This document shows, piece after piece, positions 43,437 through 51,894 of a stretch of DNA of 64,000 nt. Position 1 is the first letter of the stretch; every line of letters begins with the position of its first letter. The stretch is taken from positions 1,328,903 through 1,392,902 of the forward strand of contig NZ_GL379770.1 in assembly GCF_000143765.1 (NCBI RefSeq). Reading direction: 5' to 3'. The translations under genes and the position numbers were made by a program. The stretch comes from Sphingobacterium spiritivorum ATCC 33861 (GTDB lineage: Bacteria > Bacteroidota > Bacteroidia > Sphingobacteriales > Sphingobacteriaceae). The notes beneath the pieces were generated by a model. It did not search any database, was not told the origin of the DNA, and saw nothing but the letters and a program-made list of their open reading frames with translations.

Positions 43437-44867
43437 ATGGCTAAAGAATTTTTATATAACGAGATTGCCTCTGCACTGGCGCAGCAGATCAAAAACGGTG
43501 TTTTGAAATCCGGCGACCGCTTGCCTTCTGTGAGGAGACTGTGTGCAGAGCATGATATCAGTATGAATACCGCCAAAAGGGTATATCTGGAACTGGAAGG
43601 GCAGTCGCTTATAGATTCCAGACCGCAGTCAGGTTATTTTGTAAGTCATATTCCTTTTTTGAGACTTCCTATTCCGGAGGTAAGTCAGCCTTTAGCAATA
43701 GCCAACAGTAACGAACCGGATCAACTCATCAGCAAAGTTTACAGCAGTATGGGTAATGACGAGCTCACTTTACTTTCTATAGCTGTTCCTGACCGGGCAT
43801 TACTCCCTTTGGCCAAACTCAAAAAAGAGATTATCCATGCTTCGCGTGAACTACAGGGCGGAGGGACAGAATATGAAGTGCTGCAGGGAAATATAAAACT
43901 CAGAAGGATGATTGCTGTACGCAGTCTGACATGGGGAGGAAACTTAAATGAAAACGACCTTATCACTACAAACGGAGGGATGAATTCGCTTTCTTTTTGT
44001 CTGATGGCGCTTGGAAAACCCGGCGATACGATAGCTATAGAAAGTCCCTGTTATCCCGGTATATTGCAACTGGCCGTAGAGCTGGGGTATAAGGTCTTAG
44101 AACTACCTACTCATCCGATTACAGGTATAGAAATAGAAGCATTGAAAGAGGCTATTCCTAAAATTGATATCTGCCTGCTGATCCCTAACTTCAATACACC
44201 TTTAGGCAGCTGTATGTCAGATGAAAATAAAAGAGAAGTTGTCAGACTGCTGGCTAAACATCAGATACCGCTTATTGAAGATGATGTATATGGTGATCTG
44301 TACTTCGGAGCTCAACGTCCGAAATGCTGCAAATCCTTTGATACGGAAGGTAATGTGTTGTGGTGCAGCTCTATATCCAAGACCCTGGCTCCCGGATACA
44401 GAGTGGGATGGATCGCTCCCGGTAAATACAAGGAAAAGTTGCTGAAGCTGAAACTTGTACATTCCATCTCGTCCACCTCTGTAGTACAGGAGGCTGTTGG
44501 TAATTTTCTCAAAACAGGCCGTTATGAAAATCACCTGCGCAATCTGCGCCGTACTTTGCAGGATAATTATCAGAAATATATTCAGGCTATAGCCGCTTAT
44601 TTTCCGGAAGGAACAAAGACCAGCAGACCTCAGGGCGGATTGGCTCTATGGATTGAATTTCCGAAAGGCATCGATACAGCCCTGCTTTATGATCTGGCAA
44701 TCAAACAACAGATCAGTATAGCGCCCGGAAGAATGTTTACATTGCAGGATCAGTTTGATAATTGCATGCGATTGTGTATCGGATTGCCCTGGTCAGAGGA
44801 GCTCAAATTTAAACTAAAGCAAGTCGGTAATCTGGCAAAGGTACTCCTGCAGGCTGCCAAATCCTGA
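43437..44867 (+). CDS. MocR-type regulator: GntR winged helix fused to a PLP-dependent aminotransferase domain
   Basis: A 476-residue transcription factor. Residues 1-75 form a GntR helix-turn-helix (YNEIASALAQQIKNGVLKSGDRLPSVRRLCAEHDISMNTAKRVYLELEGQSLI). The rest is a fold-type I aminotransferase domain with NGGMNSLSFCLMALGKPGDTIAIESPCYPGILQ, the IEDDVYGDLYF Asp/Tyr site and the PLP lysine in CSSISKTLAPGYRVGW. MocR proteins sense PLP or an amino compound. It is divergent from the EamA transporter (90 bp between the chosen starts), which is its likely target. Confidence 0.9.
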   Translation: MAKEFLYNEIASALAQQIKNGVLKSGDRLPSVRRLCAEHDISMNTAKRVYLELEGQSLIDSRPQSGYFVSHIPFLRLPIPEVSQPLAIANSNEPDQLISKVYSSMGNDELTLLSIAVPDRALLPLAKLKKEIIHASRELQGGGTEYEVLQGNIKLRRMIAVRSLTWGGNLNENDLITTNGGMNSLSFCLMALGKPGDTIAIESPCYPGILQLAVELGYKVLELPTHPITGIEIEALKEAIPKIDICLLIPNFNTPLGSCMSDENKREVVRLLAKHQIPLIEDDVYGDLYFGAQRPKCCKSFDTEGNVLWCSSISKTLAPGYRVGWIAPGKYKEKLLKLKLVHSISSTSVVQEAVGNFLKTGRYENHLRNLRRTLQDNYQKYIQAIAAYFPEGTKTSRPQGGLALWIEFPKGIDTALLYDLAIKQQISIAPGRMFTLQDQFDNCMRLCIGLPWSEELKFKLKQVGNLAKVLLQAAKS

Positions 44868-44942
44868 ATATAAGAGATTTGTATGAAGCTGTAATTAAAA
44901 AATCCATGATTGCCGGCCTTTTAAAAGGCTGGTCGATTATAC

Positions 44943-44977
44943 AAAAACACCTCAATCTATTCGGTTGAGGTGTTTTT
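44943..44977. terminator. Bidirectional terminator between the MocR gene and fabH
   Basis: A perfect 13-bp stem AAAAACACCTCAA / TTGAGGTGTTTTT with a 9-nt loop has T tracts on both strands and lies between convergent genes. Confidence 0.88.
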
Positions 44978-44987
44978 GCATATATTT

Positions 44988-45986
44988 TTAAATCATCCAA
45001 CGTAACAAGCTGGCTCCCCAGGAGAATCCTGCACCAAATGCAGTGAGCATCACCAGGTCTCCTCTGTTGATCTGTTTGAGATTCTCCCAGATACACAGTG
45101 GTATAGTGGCAGCAATTGTGTTGCCCAGGTACTCGATATTGCTCAACGTCTTTCCTTCTGCAATATTAATAGAGCGACCTACGGCATCTATAATACGCTG
45201 ATTAGCCTGATGAGGTACCAGCCATCTGACATCATCTATGGTGAGATTATTTTTTTGAAGCACATTGTTACAGGCGTCACTCATGGATTGTACGGCTTGC
45301 TTGAATACCGTCTTGCCGTCTTGTTTCAGATATTTACGTTCGCTTTCAGTAGGTTCGTTTTTATGAGGATAAAGAGAGCCTCCGGCCTCTATATTGAGAA
45401 ACTCACGCCCTGTACCATTGCTTCTCAGATAAGCATCCATAATGCCGCCGACTGTAGAAGGTTCCAGCCAGACTACTCCGGCTCCGTCTCCAAACAGGAT
45501 ATTAGTAGATCGATCTTCTACATTTACAAAAGTGCTGATGTTGTCAGCGCCTATGACAAGAATATTTTTATACCGATTGGTTTCAATCAGTGATGCACCC
45601 ATATCGAGTGCATAAAGAAAACCTGAACATGCCGCATTGATATCAAATGCCCAGATATTTGCCAAACCTAATTTCTCCGCAATGATATTTGCAGTAGCAG
45701 GCATAGGCATATCCGGAGTGGAAGTTGCTACCAGAATAGCATCTACATCGTAGATGTTTTTATTAAACTTTTCAACAAGATCGTGTATTGCACGGACAGC
45801 CATATCCGAGGTCGCCAGATTTTCTTCCAATATCCGACGCTCTTTGATTCCTGTGCGTTTTACAATCCATTCATCAGAAGTATTGCATACTTTCTCTAAG
45901 TCATAATTCGTTCTTCTATTTTGAGGTACATAGCCCCCGATAGCTGTTATTGAAGCAAATAGTCTTGTTGGTAAACTGTTATTCAT
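44988..45986 (-). CDS. fabH: 3-oxoacyl-[ACP] synthase III (KAS III)
   Basis: This enzyme condenses an acyl-CoA with malonyl-ACP to start fatty acid synthesis. With the start at 45986 (MNNSLPTRLFASITAIGGYVP, 332 residues) the catalytic triad is complete: Cys120 in INAACSGF, His259 in VPHQANQRI and Asn289 in LGNTIAA. An in-frame start at 46040 would add 18 residues unlike the family N-terminus. The gene is not near other fab genes. A 65-codon frame upstream overlaps its start in an ATGA arrangement. It may be a second FabH copy of the genome, possibly for branched-chain or specialised acyl groups. Confidence 0.92.
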   Translation of the reverse strand: MNNSLPTRLFASITAIGGYVPQNRRTNYDLEKVCNTSDEWIVKRTGIKERRILEENLATSDMAVRAIHDLVEKFNKNIYDVDAILVATSTPDMPMPATANIIAEKLGLANIWAFDINAACSGFLYALDMGASLIETNRYKNILVIGADNISTFVNVEDRSTNILFGDGAGVVWLEPSTVGGIMDAYLRSNGTGREFLNIEAGGSLYPHKNEPTESERKYLKQDGKTVFKQAVQSMSDACNNVLQKNNLTIDDVRWLVPHQANQRIIDAVGRSINIAEGKTLSNIEYLGNTIAATIPLCIWENLKQINRGDLVMLTAFGAGFSWGASLLRWMI

Positions 45987-46180
45987 ATAATTGGATACTC
46001 TAATAAAATGCTGCTCCTCGTTGGTGAAGCAGTGGGCCACGAATAGAGAAGACGCAAATCAGAAGCCATAAAACCTTTTCCGAAAACTACAGTTTTTGCT
46101 GTAGTATCCGGAGTAGCAAGCGTTTGGAACGTATTGGTTTTTCTGGATAATGGGGGAATTACAAATCTCTCTCTCAACAT
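45983..46180 (-). CDS. Possible 65-residue protein translationally coupled to fabH
   Basis: A small frame starting ATG at 46180 with an A-rich upstream stretch (AAACAAAGA), ending in a TGA that overlaps the fabH ATG (ATGA). The product (MLRERFVIPPLSRKTN...) is Ser/Thr/Pro-rich, without a signal peptide or membrane segment, and I do not recognise it. The stretch looks richer in G+C than the AT-rich DNA just upstream, which fits coding or at least transcribed sequence. It could instead be an untranslated leader that happens to be open. Confidence 0.35.
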   Translation of the reverse strand: MLRERFVIPPLSRKTNTFQTLATPDTTAKTVVFGKGFMASDLRLLYSWPTASPTRSSILLEYPII

Positions 46181-46680
46181 TCTTTGTTTTAAATTGTAAA
46201 AATAGAATTATTAGTTGTGTTGGAACCTATAAAATAAATTATTTTGACAGAATAATTACCGATTTAAGATATTTTAACATATTAAGGCCTTTTTAACCTA
46301 CCTGTGCCATTATTGAGCAGAATGGTATGTAACTTTTAAGGTTGTCGTAAGAAAGTAATCGAAGATTATAAAGTGAAAAAACAGATAAGAATGTAAGAAT
46401 CCGTATAACTATCATTAAGACAAAATTTAATCAACGATTTTGGATAGAAAAAAGATATAAACAATCGTAAAGAGGTGAATGTTTTGATAAAAGAGCTGCC
46501 ATCCCGAATGGATTTTTTTTGATCCTAAAAAAGTGAAATCAGAACTTCATAAGAAAGACAAATTTATAAAGCCTCATTAGAAACTGTAGGTTATAGATTT
46601 TTCATTAATGCTTTGAAAATTTAAAGAATCAAAGCATTAATGAAGGTCAATCAGTCATTTGGTATTGAGCGTAATATCCT
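46181..46680. other. 500-bp AT-rich gap with a long inverted repeat
   Basis: No gene was seen. A perfect 16-bp inverted repeat, TTCATTAATGCTTTGA / TCAAAGCATTAATGAA, with a 12-nt spacer lies at 46601-46644, 37 bp past the stop of the neighbouring minus-strand gene. It lacks a GC-rich stem and a proper T tract, so it is only a possible terminator. Confidence 0.45.
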
Positions 46681-47769
46681 CTATAACACTTTAATACGTA
46701 AATACTGAAATGAAGTATTCAGTTGACCATCTTCCATCCAGAAGGAATTGATGTGATTGGCTGTAAGATACAGATATCCGTCTGTACTCCAGAACATTTC
46801 TCCAGGATTTACAGCCGGCATCCAGTTTTTGAAACTTACACTCATGGTCCGTTTTATACGTTTGTCAGTAATCGTATAAAGTTCAAAATCACCTGTTGAT
46901 TCATATGGATTAGCATATATGCATATAATATTTTTTTTATCCGGGGATAGGTACGGGAATTCTCCGAATACCTGTTTTTCTTCTCCTGATGTTTTATCAA
47001 TCAGGCGGTAATCCATACTTTCATAATACGATCCGCTAATCAGATAGCTATTTAAGAATTCGATCTGACCCTCATATTTGAATATCTGCATATCTTCTTC
47101 TGCATCAGGTTTATCTGTGAACCGCACCGTCTTGCCTGGGGTTTTCAGTTCAATCACCCCGTTTTTCTTTTCGATTTTCGTAGTATCAGCCAGAAAGAAA
47201 TCGACTGCAGATTGCTTTTTACTCTCAAAAAGAGATTTGTCAATCAATTCGATCTTAAGATATTCTTTTAATTGTTTGCCTTTCTCAAAATACTCCGCCT
47301 TTCCATTTTTCTCCAGTAATGAAATAATATCCAGATCTGCAGGCACCAATGTTATTTCTTTCATAGATCCGGTTTTGCTTTTCAGCACATATACCTTCTC
47401 CCATCTCGTCGTTTCAGTTTCCTGTCCGTTTTCAGTGTAATTTCTTGTAATTCTGTCCCGTATTCCATACCATTTATCTGTTTCTTCGATGACTTCAAGT
47501 CTTGTTCCGTAGGTATATCTACCCAGTTTTTTGGACTGTTCATCCGGCTGCTGTTTTAACTCGGCACCGTTTCTGTCAGTCACAGTAGTTGTTTTGAGAA
47601 CTTTTGTTTTATCAAAATCAATAGGTATACCTTCTTCATTACTTTCCTGTATCAGGCTGTCTCTGACTGTTGTGTCCTGCAGGATCTTGTCATTTGTTTT
47701 GGGGCTATTGCCACAGCCTGAGGCAGATAGTAATAGTGCCGAAAATGTAATCTGTAATAGTGTCTTCAT
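46681..47769 (-). CDS. SH3b-domain lipoprotein of unknown function
   Basis: A 362-residue lipoprotein from the start at 47769 (MKTLLQITFSALLLSASGC; an ATG five codons upstream is less likely). A bacterial SH3 domain appears at about 65-125 (TVTDRNGAELKQQPDEQSKKLGRYTYGTRLEVIEETDKWYGIR). The C-terminal half has beta-rich segments (FPYLSPDKKNIICIYANPYESTGDFELYT, MFWSTDGYLYL) suggesting a propeller or Tol-like fold. No catalytic motif was seen. The gene stands alone. Confidence 0.7.
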   Translation of the reverse strand: MKTLLQITFSALLLSASGCGNSPKTNDKILQDTTVRDSLIQESNEEGIPIDFDKTKVLKTTTVTDRNGAELKQQPDEQSKKLGRYTYGTRLEVIEETDKWYGIRDRITRNYTENGQETETTRWEKVYVLKSKTGSMKEITLVPADLDIISLLEKNGKAEYFEKGKQLKEYLKIELIDKSLFESKKQSAVDFFLADTTKIEKKNGVIELKTPGKTVRFTDKPDAEEDMQIFKYEGQIEFLNSYLISGSYYESMDYRLIDKTSGEEKQVFGEFPYLSPDKKNIICIYANPYESTGDFELYTITDKRIKRTMSVSFKNWMPAVNPGEMFWSTDGYLYLTANHINSFWMEDGQLNTSFQYLRIKVL

Positions 47770-48117
47770 AAAAAGGGCAATCAAGCCAGAAAAAAGTTCA
47801 AATTATATCAATTTTGCTAACAAGTATCGTGCTAAACTAATTAAATTACATCATTAAACAGATGTTTTTTAATTTATAAAAGAATATTAACTTAGAAAAC
47901 AGGTTACGTTATGCGCAAATAATTTCCTTTGCGGCGGATCTGTTTTTAATGGCTTCTTTATAGCCGGATTGCTTAGTAAAATCAAAATAAAGGAGTGATT
48001 CAATTACGGATTTAAGCTGTCGGACGACAGATTTAAATCCGCTCCTGGCGAATCTGAAAAGCGACAATGAAATATGCTTACGCACTAATAGATTTGTTTA
48101 AATTAAATATCAGCAGT
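47770..48117. other. Gap with a long imperfect hairpin
   Basis: No gene was recognised. CGGATTTAAG-CTGTC-GGAC-GACAG-ATTTAAATCCG (48007-48041) forms a 14-bp stem with one bulge. It lies 26 bp before an alternative start (48067) of the next gene and 77 bp before the preferred start. Confidence 0.45.
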
Positions 48118-48762
48118 ATGTCAACACAAACAAATACAAGCTTAACTGTCATTGAAAAAATCAAAAGTATAGCTGTAGCGTTGGTCGGAACCGGAATGAC
48201 AGTCAAAGGGTTTACCTACTTTACGCCGCAGCTTAGCTATGATATCCCACGTATATTAATACCCGTATATAAGTTACTGGGTCCTGTTGGACTAGCCGTC
48301 AGTATGACAATACTGGGATTGATACTGCTGTTGTGGAGCTACTCTCTGTGGAAGAAAAACTTAGGCAAAACGATATCCTGGATCTTTATTATATCCATAT
48401 TAATCTTATCAATCGTAACACTGATTATAACTGTCGGAAATAAGCATGAAGCTGTTTCTGCAATAAATGCACCTGTATCACCACAATCTGTTGATAATTC
48501 TGTAGTAGCCTCCGGAGATGTACCTGTCGTTTTTCCTGCTGTATTTGGAGCCGAAGCAAAGCAAGAATATGAACAACTTATTAAAGAACTGGAGCAAGCT
48601 ATTGCAGCAAAAGATGTCGGCAAGAGCTGGAGTGCTTACAACAGCCTGAATGTATTTGTTGCTAAACTAAAGACCGACCAAACGGATAGGGAGCCGTTGA
48701 ATTTTATTGTAGCACAAACCAAAAAGATGGATGCGTACAATCTGCAGATTAAAGGATTATAG
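48118..48762 (+). CDS. Membrane protein of unknown function
   Basis: A 214-residue protein from the ATG at 48118 (MSTQTNTSLTVIEKI); an ATG at 48067 would add 17 residues. Three hydrophobic segments (about 18-35, 54-73 and 83-105 from this start) precede a soluble C-terminal half with a helical, possibly coiled-coil stretch (AKQEYEQLIKELEQAIAAKDVGKSWSAYNSLNVFVAKLK). It converges with the arr gene. I do not recognise the family. Confidence 0.65.
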   Translation: MSTQTNTSLTVIEKIKSIAVALVGTGMTVKGFTYFTPQLSYDIPRILIPVYKLLGPVGLAVSMTILGLILLLWSYSLWKKNLGKTISWIFIISILILSIVTLIITVGNKHEAVSAINAPVSPQSVDNSVVASGDVPVVFPAVFGAEAKQEYEQLIKELEQAIAAKDVGKSWSAYNSLNVFVAKLKTDQTDREPLNFIVAQTKKMDAYNLQIKGL

Positions 48763-48778
48763 GAAACCGGCAAAAGGA

Positions 48779-49207
48779 TTAATCTTCTATTGCTTCGATG
48801 CCCTGATCTTTGAGCTTGGCCAAATGATCCCTCATTGCCTGAAGTTGTTCAGGAGCATGTCCCGTCCAGTTTTCTATTTCACCGGTTATGCGCAGCGGAC
48901 TTTTTGTACGATATGATTTTGTGGGGTTTCCGGGGAACTTTTTGTCTGTTAAGTTAGGGTCATCTTCAATCGGACCGGTTGGTTCTACGGTATAGATTCT
49001 TCCTTTAAGTTCTCCTGCTGCCAACTCAGCACCCCAGATCGCAGCATCTAAAGTCTCCGTCAAATAGACATAACGGGCCTGTTTTCCGGTTCCGTAATTA
49101 GAATGAAAACCGACTTCAATAAGATCTCCTTTTTTAAGATCAGCTTTTGTGCCGTGGTAAAATTCTTGTCTGTCAGATCCACTTGTTGTTTGATTATCTG
49201 TTTTCAT
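48779..49207 (-). CDS. arr: NAD+-dependent rifampin ADP-ribosyltransferase
   Basis: This enzyme inactivates rifamycins by ADP-ribosylation. The 142-residue protein (start at 49207, MKTDNQTTS) matches Arr along its full length: FYHGTKADLKKGDLIEVGF with the NAD-contacting His, YVYLTETLDAAIWGAELA, RIYTVEPTGPIEDDPNLTDKKFPGNPTKSYR and a C-terminal MRDHLAKLKDQGIEAIED. The size is typical. It is not in a visible mobile element or cassette; the repeats 60 bp upstream are extragenic hairpins. Intrinsic chromosomal arr genes occur in several environmental bacteria. Confidence 0.95.
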   Translation of the reverse strand: MKTDNQTTSGSDRQEFYHGTKADLKKGDLIEVGFHSNYGTGKQARYVYLTETLDAAIWGAELAAGELKGRIYTVEPTGPIEDDPNLTDKKFPGNPTKSYRTKSPLRITGEIENWTGHAPEQLQAMRDHLAKLKDQGIEAIED

Positions 49208-49285
49208 AAGATTATTAAATAGCAAGGTAAATTACAGATAAATGTAATAGTTATGACTGAGATCTGGAACTTATGTGATCGTTTT

Positions 49286-49418
49286 TCTCTCCTTTTCGAG
49301 GAGAGATCCCGTTTACCGGGAGAGAGATTAAGAAACATATATAACACGCTGCTGTGTTCTACAGTTGGCAGGGACGCCAACTAACGCACACCATGCGTTT
49401 GCAGGTGTTCCCACCTGC
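49286..49418. repeat. Cluster of extragenic hairpins
   Basis: Four inverted repeats lie in the 285-bp gap: TCTCTCC/GGAGAGA (49286-49306), TCCCG/CGGGA (49307-49321), GTTGGC/GCCAAC (49364-49381) and GCAGGTG/CACCTGC (49401-49418). The CTCTCC unit resembles the repeats at 12639-12803. The CGCCAACTAACGCA segment resembles CGCCAACTTACGCA at 55490. They look like copies of dispersed extragenic elements. Confidence 0.55.
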
Positions 49419-49492
49419 AGCATGACAGAAACACAAGCACCGCTACGCTCATGCTTGCGCCAGGTCTATACCATATTAAGTTTACAACCCAC

Positions 49493-50353
49493 CTAAGGTT
49501 TTTGTTTCCAGATTTTATCTGAGGCAGGCAGATATTCGGGTAAGGCCGCTGATCCGTACCAGTTGAATAGTTCAATATCCAACAGACCGGCTTTTACAGC
49601 AGGATCTGTTTGCAGGATTTCTTTTGCTTCTTCCAGGGTATTGATATTGTTTAAGATAAAAATACCTCTGTAGTTGTTCTGGTTTTTGCCTAAGGGGCCA
49701 GCTACAATCAGTTTACCCTGTTCGACCAGCCGATTGATGTTTTGGAGATGTCCGCTAAAGCTTTCATTGATAAAAGTCTTGTCAGTTGTGTTGTTGGTAC
49801 CTGTTTTCAATATAACAAGTATATACTTCTTCATTCCGTACGCATCTCCGCCCAGTTTTTCTGCCAGTAGAGCATCATAGTTGCTATTGGATGTAGCTGT
49901 GTCTTGTTGAGTATTGGAGGACAGTTTACGCATATTAAATCTGTGCTCTTTCTGTTTCAGGTCTGAGATTTGGACTTCAATTTCCATATCAGATATTTTC
50001 TTGTAGATAATCTGTTTCGGAAAATCGTGTTTGAGATTTTCAAAGATGAATGCTCCTTCCTTTTCTTTCATCGTAAAGGGAACAGGTTTCCCCAGATTCT
50101 GATTGACCACGGTAGCAGTGTAGACGATGCGATCTTTTGACTGTGTCAGATTCAGGTATTCTGTTACGTTTATTTGACCGTTTTTGATCCGATAAGAAAA
50201 TCCTTTCAGCGTTTTATCATTCAACTGATCCCAGTGTTCATAGATTTCCGCATTATTTACTTTCCACGTACCTTTTAAAAAAACAGGCAGGAGGGACTGA
50301 CCAAAGGCGGGTACAAGGACAGACCACAATATAAGGGCTAAAATTGCTTTCAT
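49493..50353 (-). CDS. Secreted DUF6265-like and YciI-like two-domain protein
   Basis: A 286-residue protein with a signal peptide (LILWSVLVPAFGQS). The first domain (about 24-145; FLKGTWKVNNAEIYEHW, FIFENLKHDFPKQIIYKK, RFNMRKL) looks like the lipocalin-like DUF6265 group. After a Ser/Asn-rich linker, the second domain (about 172-275; KKYILVILKTGTNNTTD, HLQNINRLVEQGKLIVAGPL, IFILNNINTLEEAKEILQTDPAVKAGLLDIELFNWYG) is YciI-like, a ferredoxin-like fold usually found in the cytoplasm. Fusion behind a signal peptide places this YciI domain outside the cytoplasm. The activity is unknown. Confidence 0.72.
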   Translation of the reverse strand: MKAILALILWSVLVPAFGQSLLPVFLKGTWKVNNAEIYEHWDQLNDKTLKGFSYRIKNGQINVTEYLNLTQSKDRIVYTATVVNQNLGKPVPFTMKEKEGAFIFENLKHDFPKQIIYKKISDMEIEVQISDLKQKEHRFNMRKLSSNTQQDTATSNSNYDALLAEKLGGDAYGMKKYILVILKTGTNNTTDKTFINESFSGHLQNINRLVEQGKLIVAGPLGKNQNNYRGIFILNNINTLEEAKEILQTDPAVKAGLLDIELFNWYGSAALPEYLPASDKIWKQKP

Positions 50354-50513
50354 AACATAGGATTATGGTATGCAATTTATAAATATTTTATGGTTTATCC
50401 GCGCAGTCTTTCAAGACTAAGCATCTTCATAAAGTAGTTTGCTAAAGATCTTACAGAGCAGATATTAGAAAGTGTGCAATCCTTTAATTATATTAGTGTT
50501 ATTGCTAAATGAT

Positions 50514-51863
50514 ATGTTCAGAATTGATAAACAGACACTTTCGGATTTAAATGCTCTGGATTGGAATTCACGGAGTCTTTTAAGATTTTTCAATCATACC
50601 CTTACTGTAGGCGGGAGTGATATGTTGTACAGTTACTTTCTCCATCCGCTTGATAATGTTGAGGAGATCAGACAAAGACAGGAGGCAATAACTCAATTGG
50701 CAGACTGGGATATAGATTCTTTATTTGATAAATACATGATGATTGATCTGGAACGATACCTCGGTCTTCCTAATGAATTACATTCAGACAATCCGTTTCT
50801 GTTTTATCTGGAGAAATTTTCTTCCAATTTCATGTCGAAATCTTCTAAAAAAGAACGGATTCTGATCAAACAATCGGTAGCAGAGATTGCAATGATTATC
50901 CTAAATGTGGGAGCATGGCTGGAAAAAGCGGTGACCTCCGCAAATCCTGCCGGGGTATTAAAGACTTATAGCGATAATTTTAAGAATTTATCTGCTGATC
51001 TGGACATGGAAGAATTAAAGGTCCTTTCGAAAGGGAAGAATCCTATTCTCCTTCTTATTAAATATGATTATTTATTCCGGAATCTGAAGAGACTTGAAGT
51101 AAAGGAAATATTCACTATATATTATAATATTGATGCCTTGAGAAGTGTGGCCAAATCTTTTGACAAGACAAATATGTCTTTTCCTGATTTTTCAACCGAT
51201 CAGTCACAAAACATACTTCTCCAAATAAAAGACCTGTATAATCTGGCGCTTGAAAATCCTGTAAAAAATAATATTACTGTAGAAAACTGTAGAAATATCT
51301 GGTTTTTGACAGGTGCAAATATGACAGGAAAATCAACATTATTAAAGAGCATGGGCGCTTCCATCTATCTGGCTCATATGGGATTTCCGGTTCCGGCAAA
51401 AAGCATGCAGATTCAACTGTTCAGGGGATTAATGACTACGATTAATTTAGGGGATAATCTGGCTTCCGGATACAGTCATTTTTTTAATGAGGTCTATCGT
51501 GTGAAACGTATAGCAGAATCTATCAGAGACGAAGGGAAAATGATCGTTATGTTTGATGAATTGTTTAAGGGAACCAATTATGAAGATTCTTATGAAGCAA
51601 CCAGAAAACTGATTGAAAGCATCAGTAAACTGGAAGATAGTATTTTCATAATTTCGAGTCATATTACAGAACTGGAACAGGAATTAAAGAATAATGACCG
51701 TGTAACTTTCAAATATTTAAAAACAACGATGCAGAATGGTACAAATATCTCCTTTACGTATCAACTGACAGAAGGCGTCGACAAAACAAAACTGGGTATG
51801 TGGTTTCTGGAAAAAGAAGATGTATTTAACACATTTAAGGAAATTAAGTCCCGGATATTTTAG
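50514..51863 (+). CDS. MutS-related ATPase lacking the mismatch-recognition domain
   Basis: A 449-residue protein (ATG at 50514, MFRIDKQTLSDLN; an upstream GTG is also in frame) with a helical core domain and the MutS-type ATPase: Walker A GANMTGKST (about 267-275), the FFNE...RVKRIAES helix, Walker B MIVMFDELFKGTN (Asp348-Glu349) and ISSHITELEQEL. It corresponds to MutS domains III and V without the N-terminal mismatch-binding and connector domains, so it is not a classical MutS. Bacteroidota often carry such proteins; their DNA substrate is not established to my knowledge. It converges with a TPR gene. Confidence 0.88.
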   Translation: MFRIDKQTLSDLNALDWNSRSLLRFFNHTLTVGGSDMLYSYFLHPLDNVEEIRQRQEAITQLADWDIDSLFDKYMMIDLERYLGLPNELHSDNPFLFYLEKFSSNFMSKSSKKERILIKQSVAEIAMIILNVGAWLEKAVTSANPAGVLKTYSDNFKNLSADLDMEELKVLSKGKNPILLLIKYDYLFRNLKRLEVKEIFTIYYNIDALRSVAKSFDKTNMSFPDFSTDQSQNILLQIKDLYNLALENPVKNNITVENCRNIWFLTGANMTGKSTLLKSMGASIYLAHMGFPVPAKSMQIQLFRGLMTTINLGDNLASGYSHFFNEVYRVKRIAESIRDEGKMIVMFDELFKGTNYEDSYEATRKLIESISKLEDSIFIISSHITELEQELKNNDRVTFKYLKTTMQNGTNISFTYQLTEGVDKTKLGMWFLEKEDVFNTFKEIKSRIF

Positions 51864-51894
51864 TCTGATTTAATTCTTATTCTGTTTTATCCTT

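Noticed and set aside
44812..45096. 95-codon minus-strand frame between the MocR gene and fabH
   Set aside because: It overlaps the ends of two well-supported genes and the bidirectional terminator.
49226..49492. Integron or insertion sequence around arr
   Set aside because: No integrase, transposase, attC-like site or flanking target duplication was seen; the palindromes match dispersed extragenic repeats.
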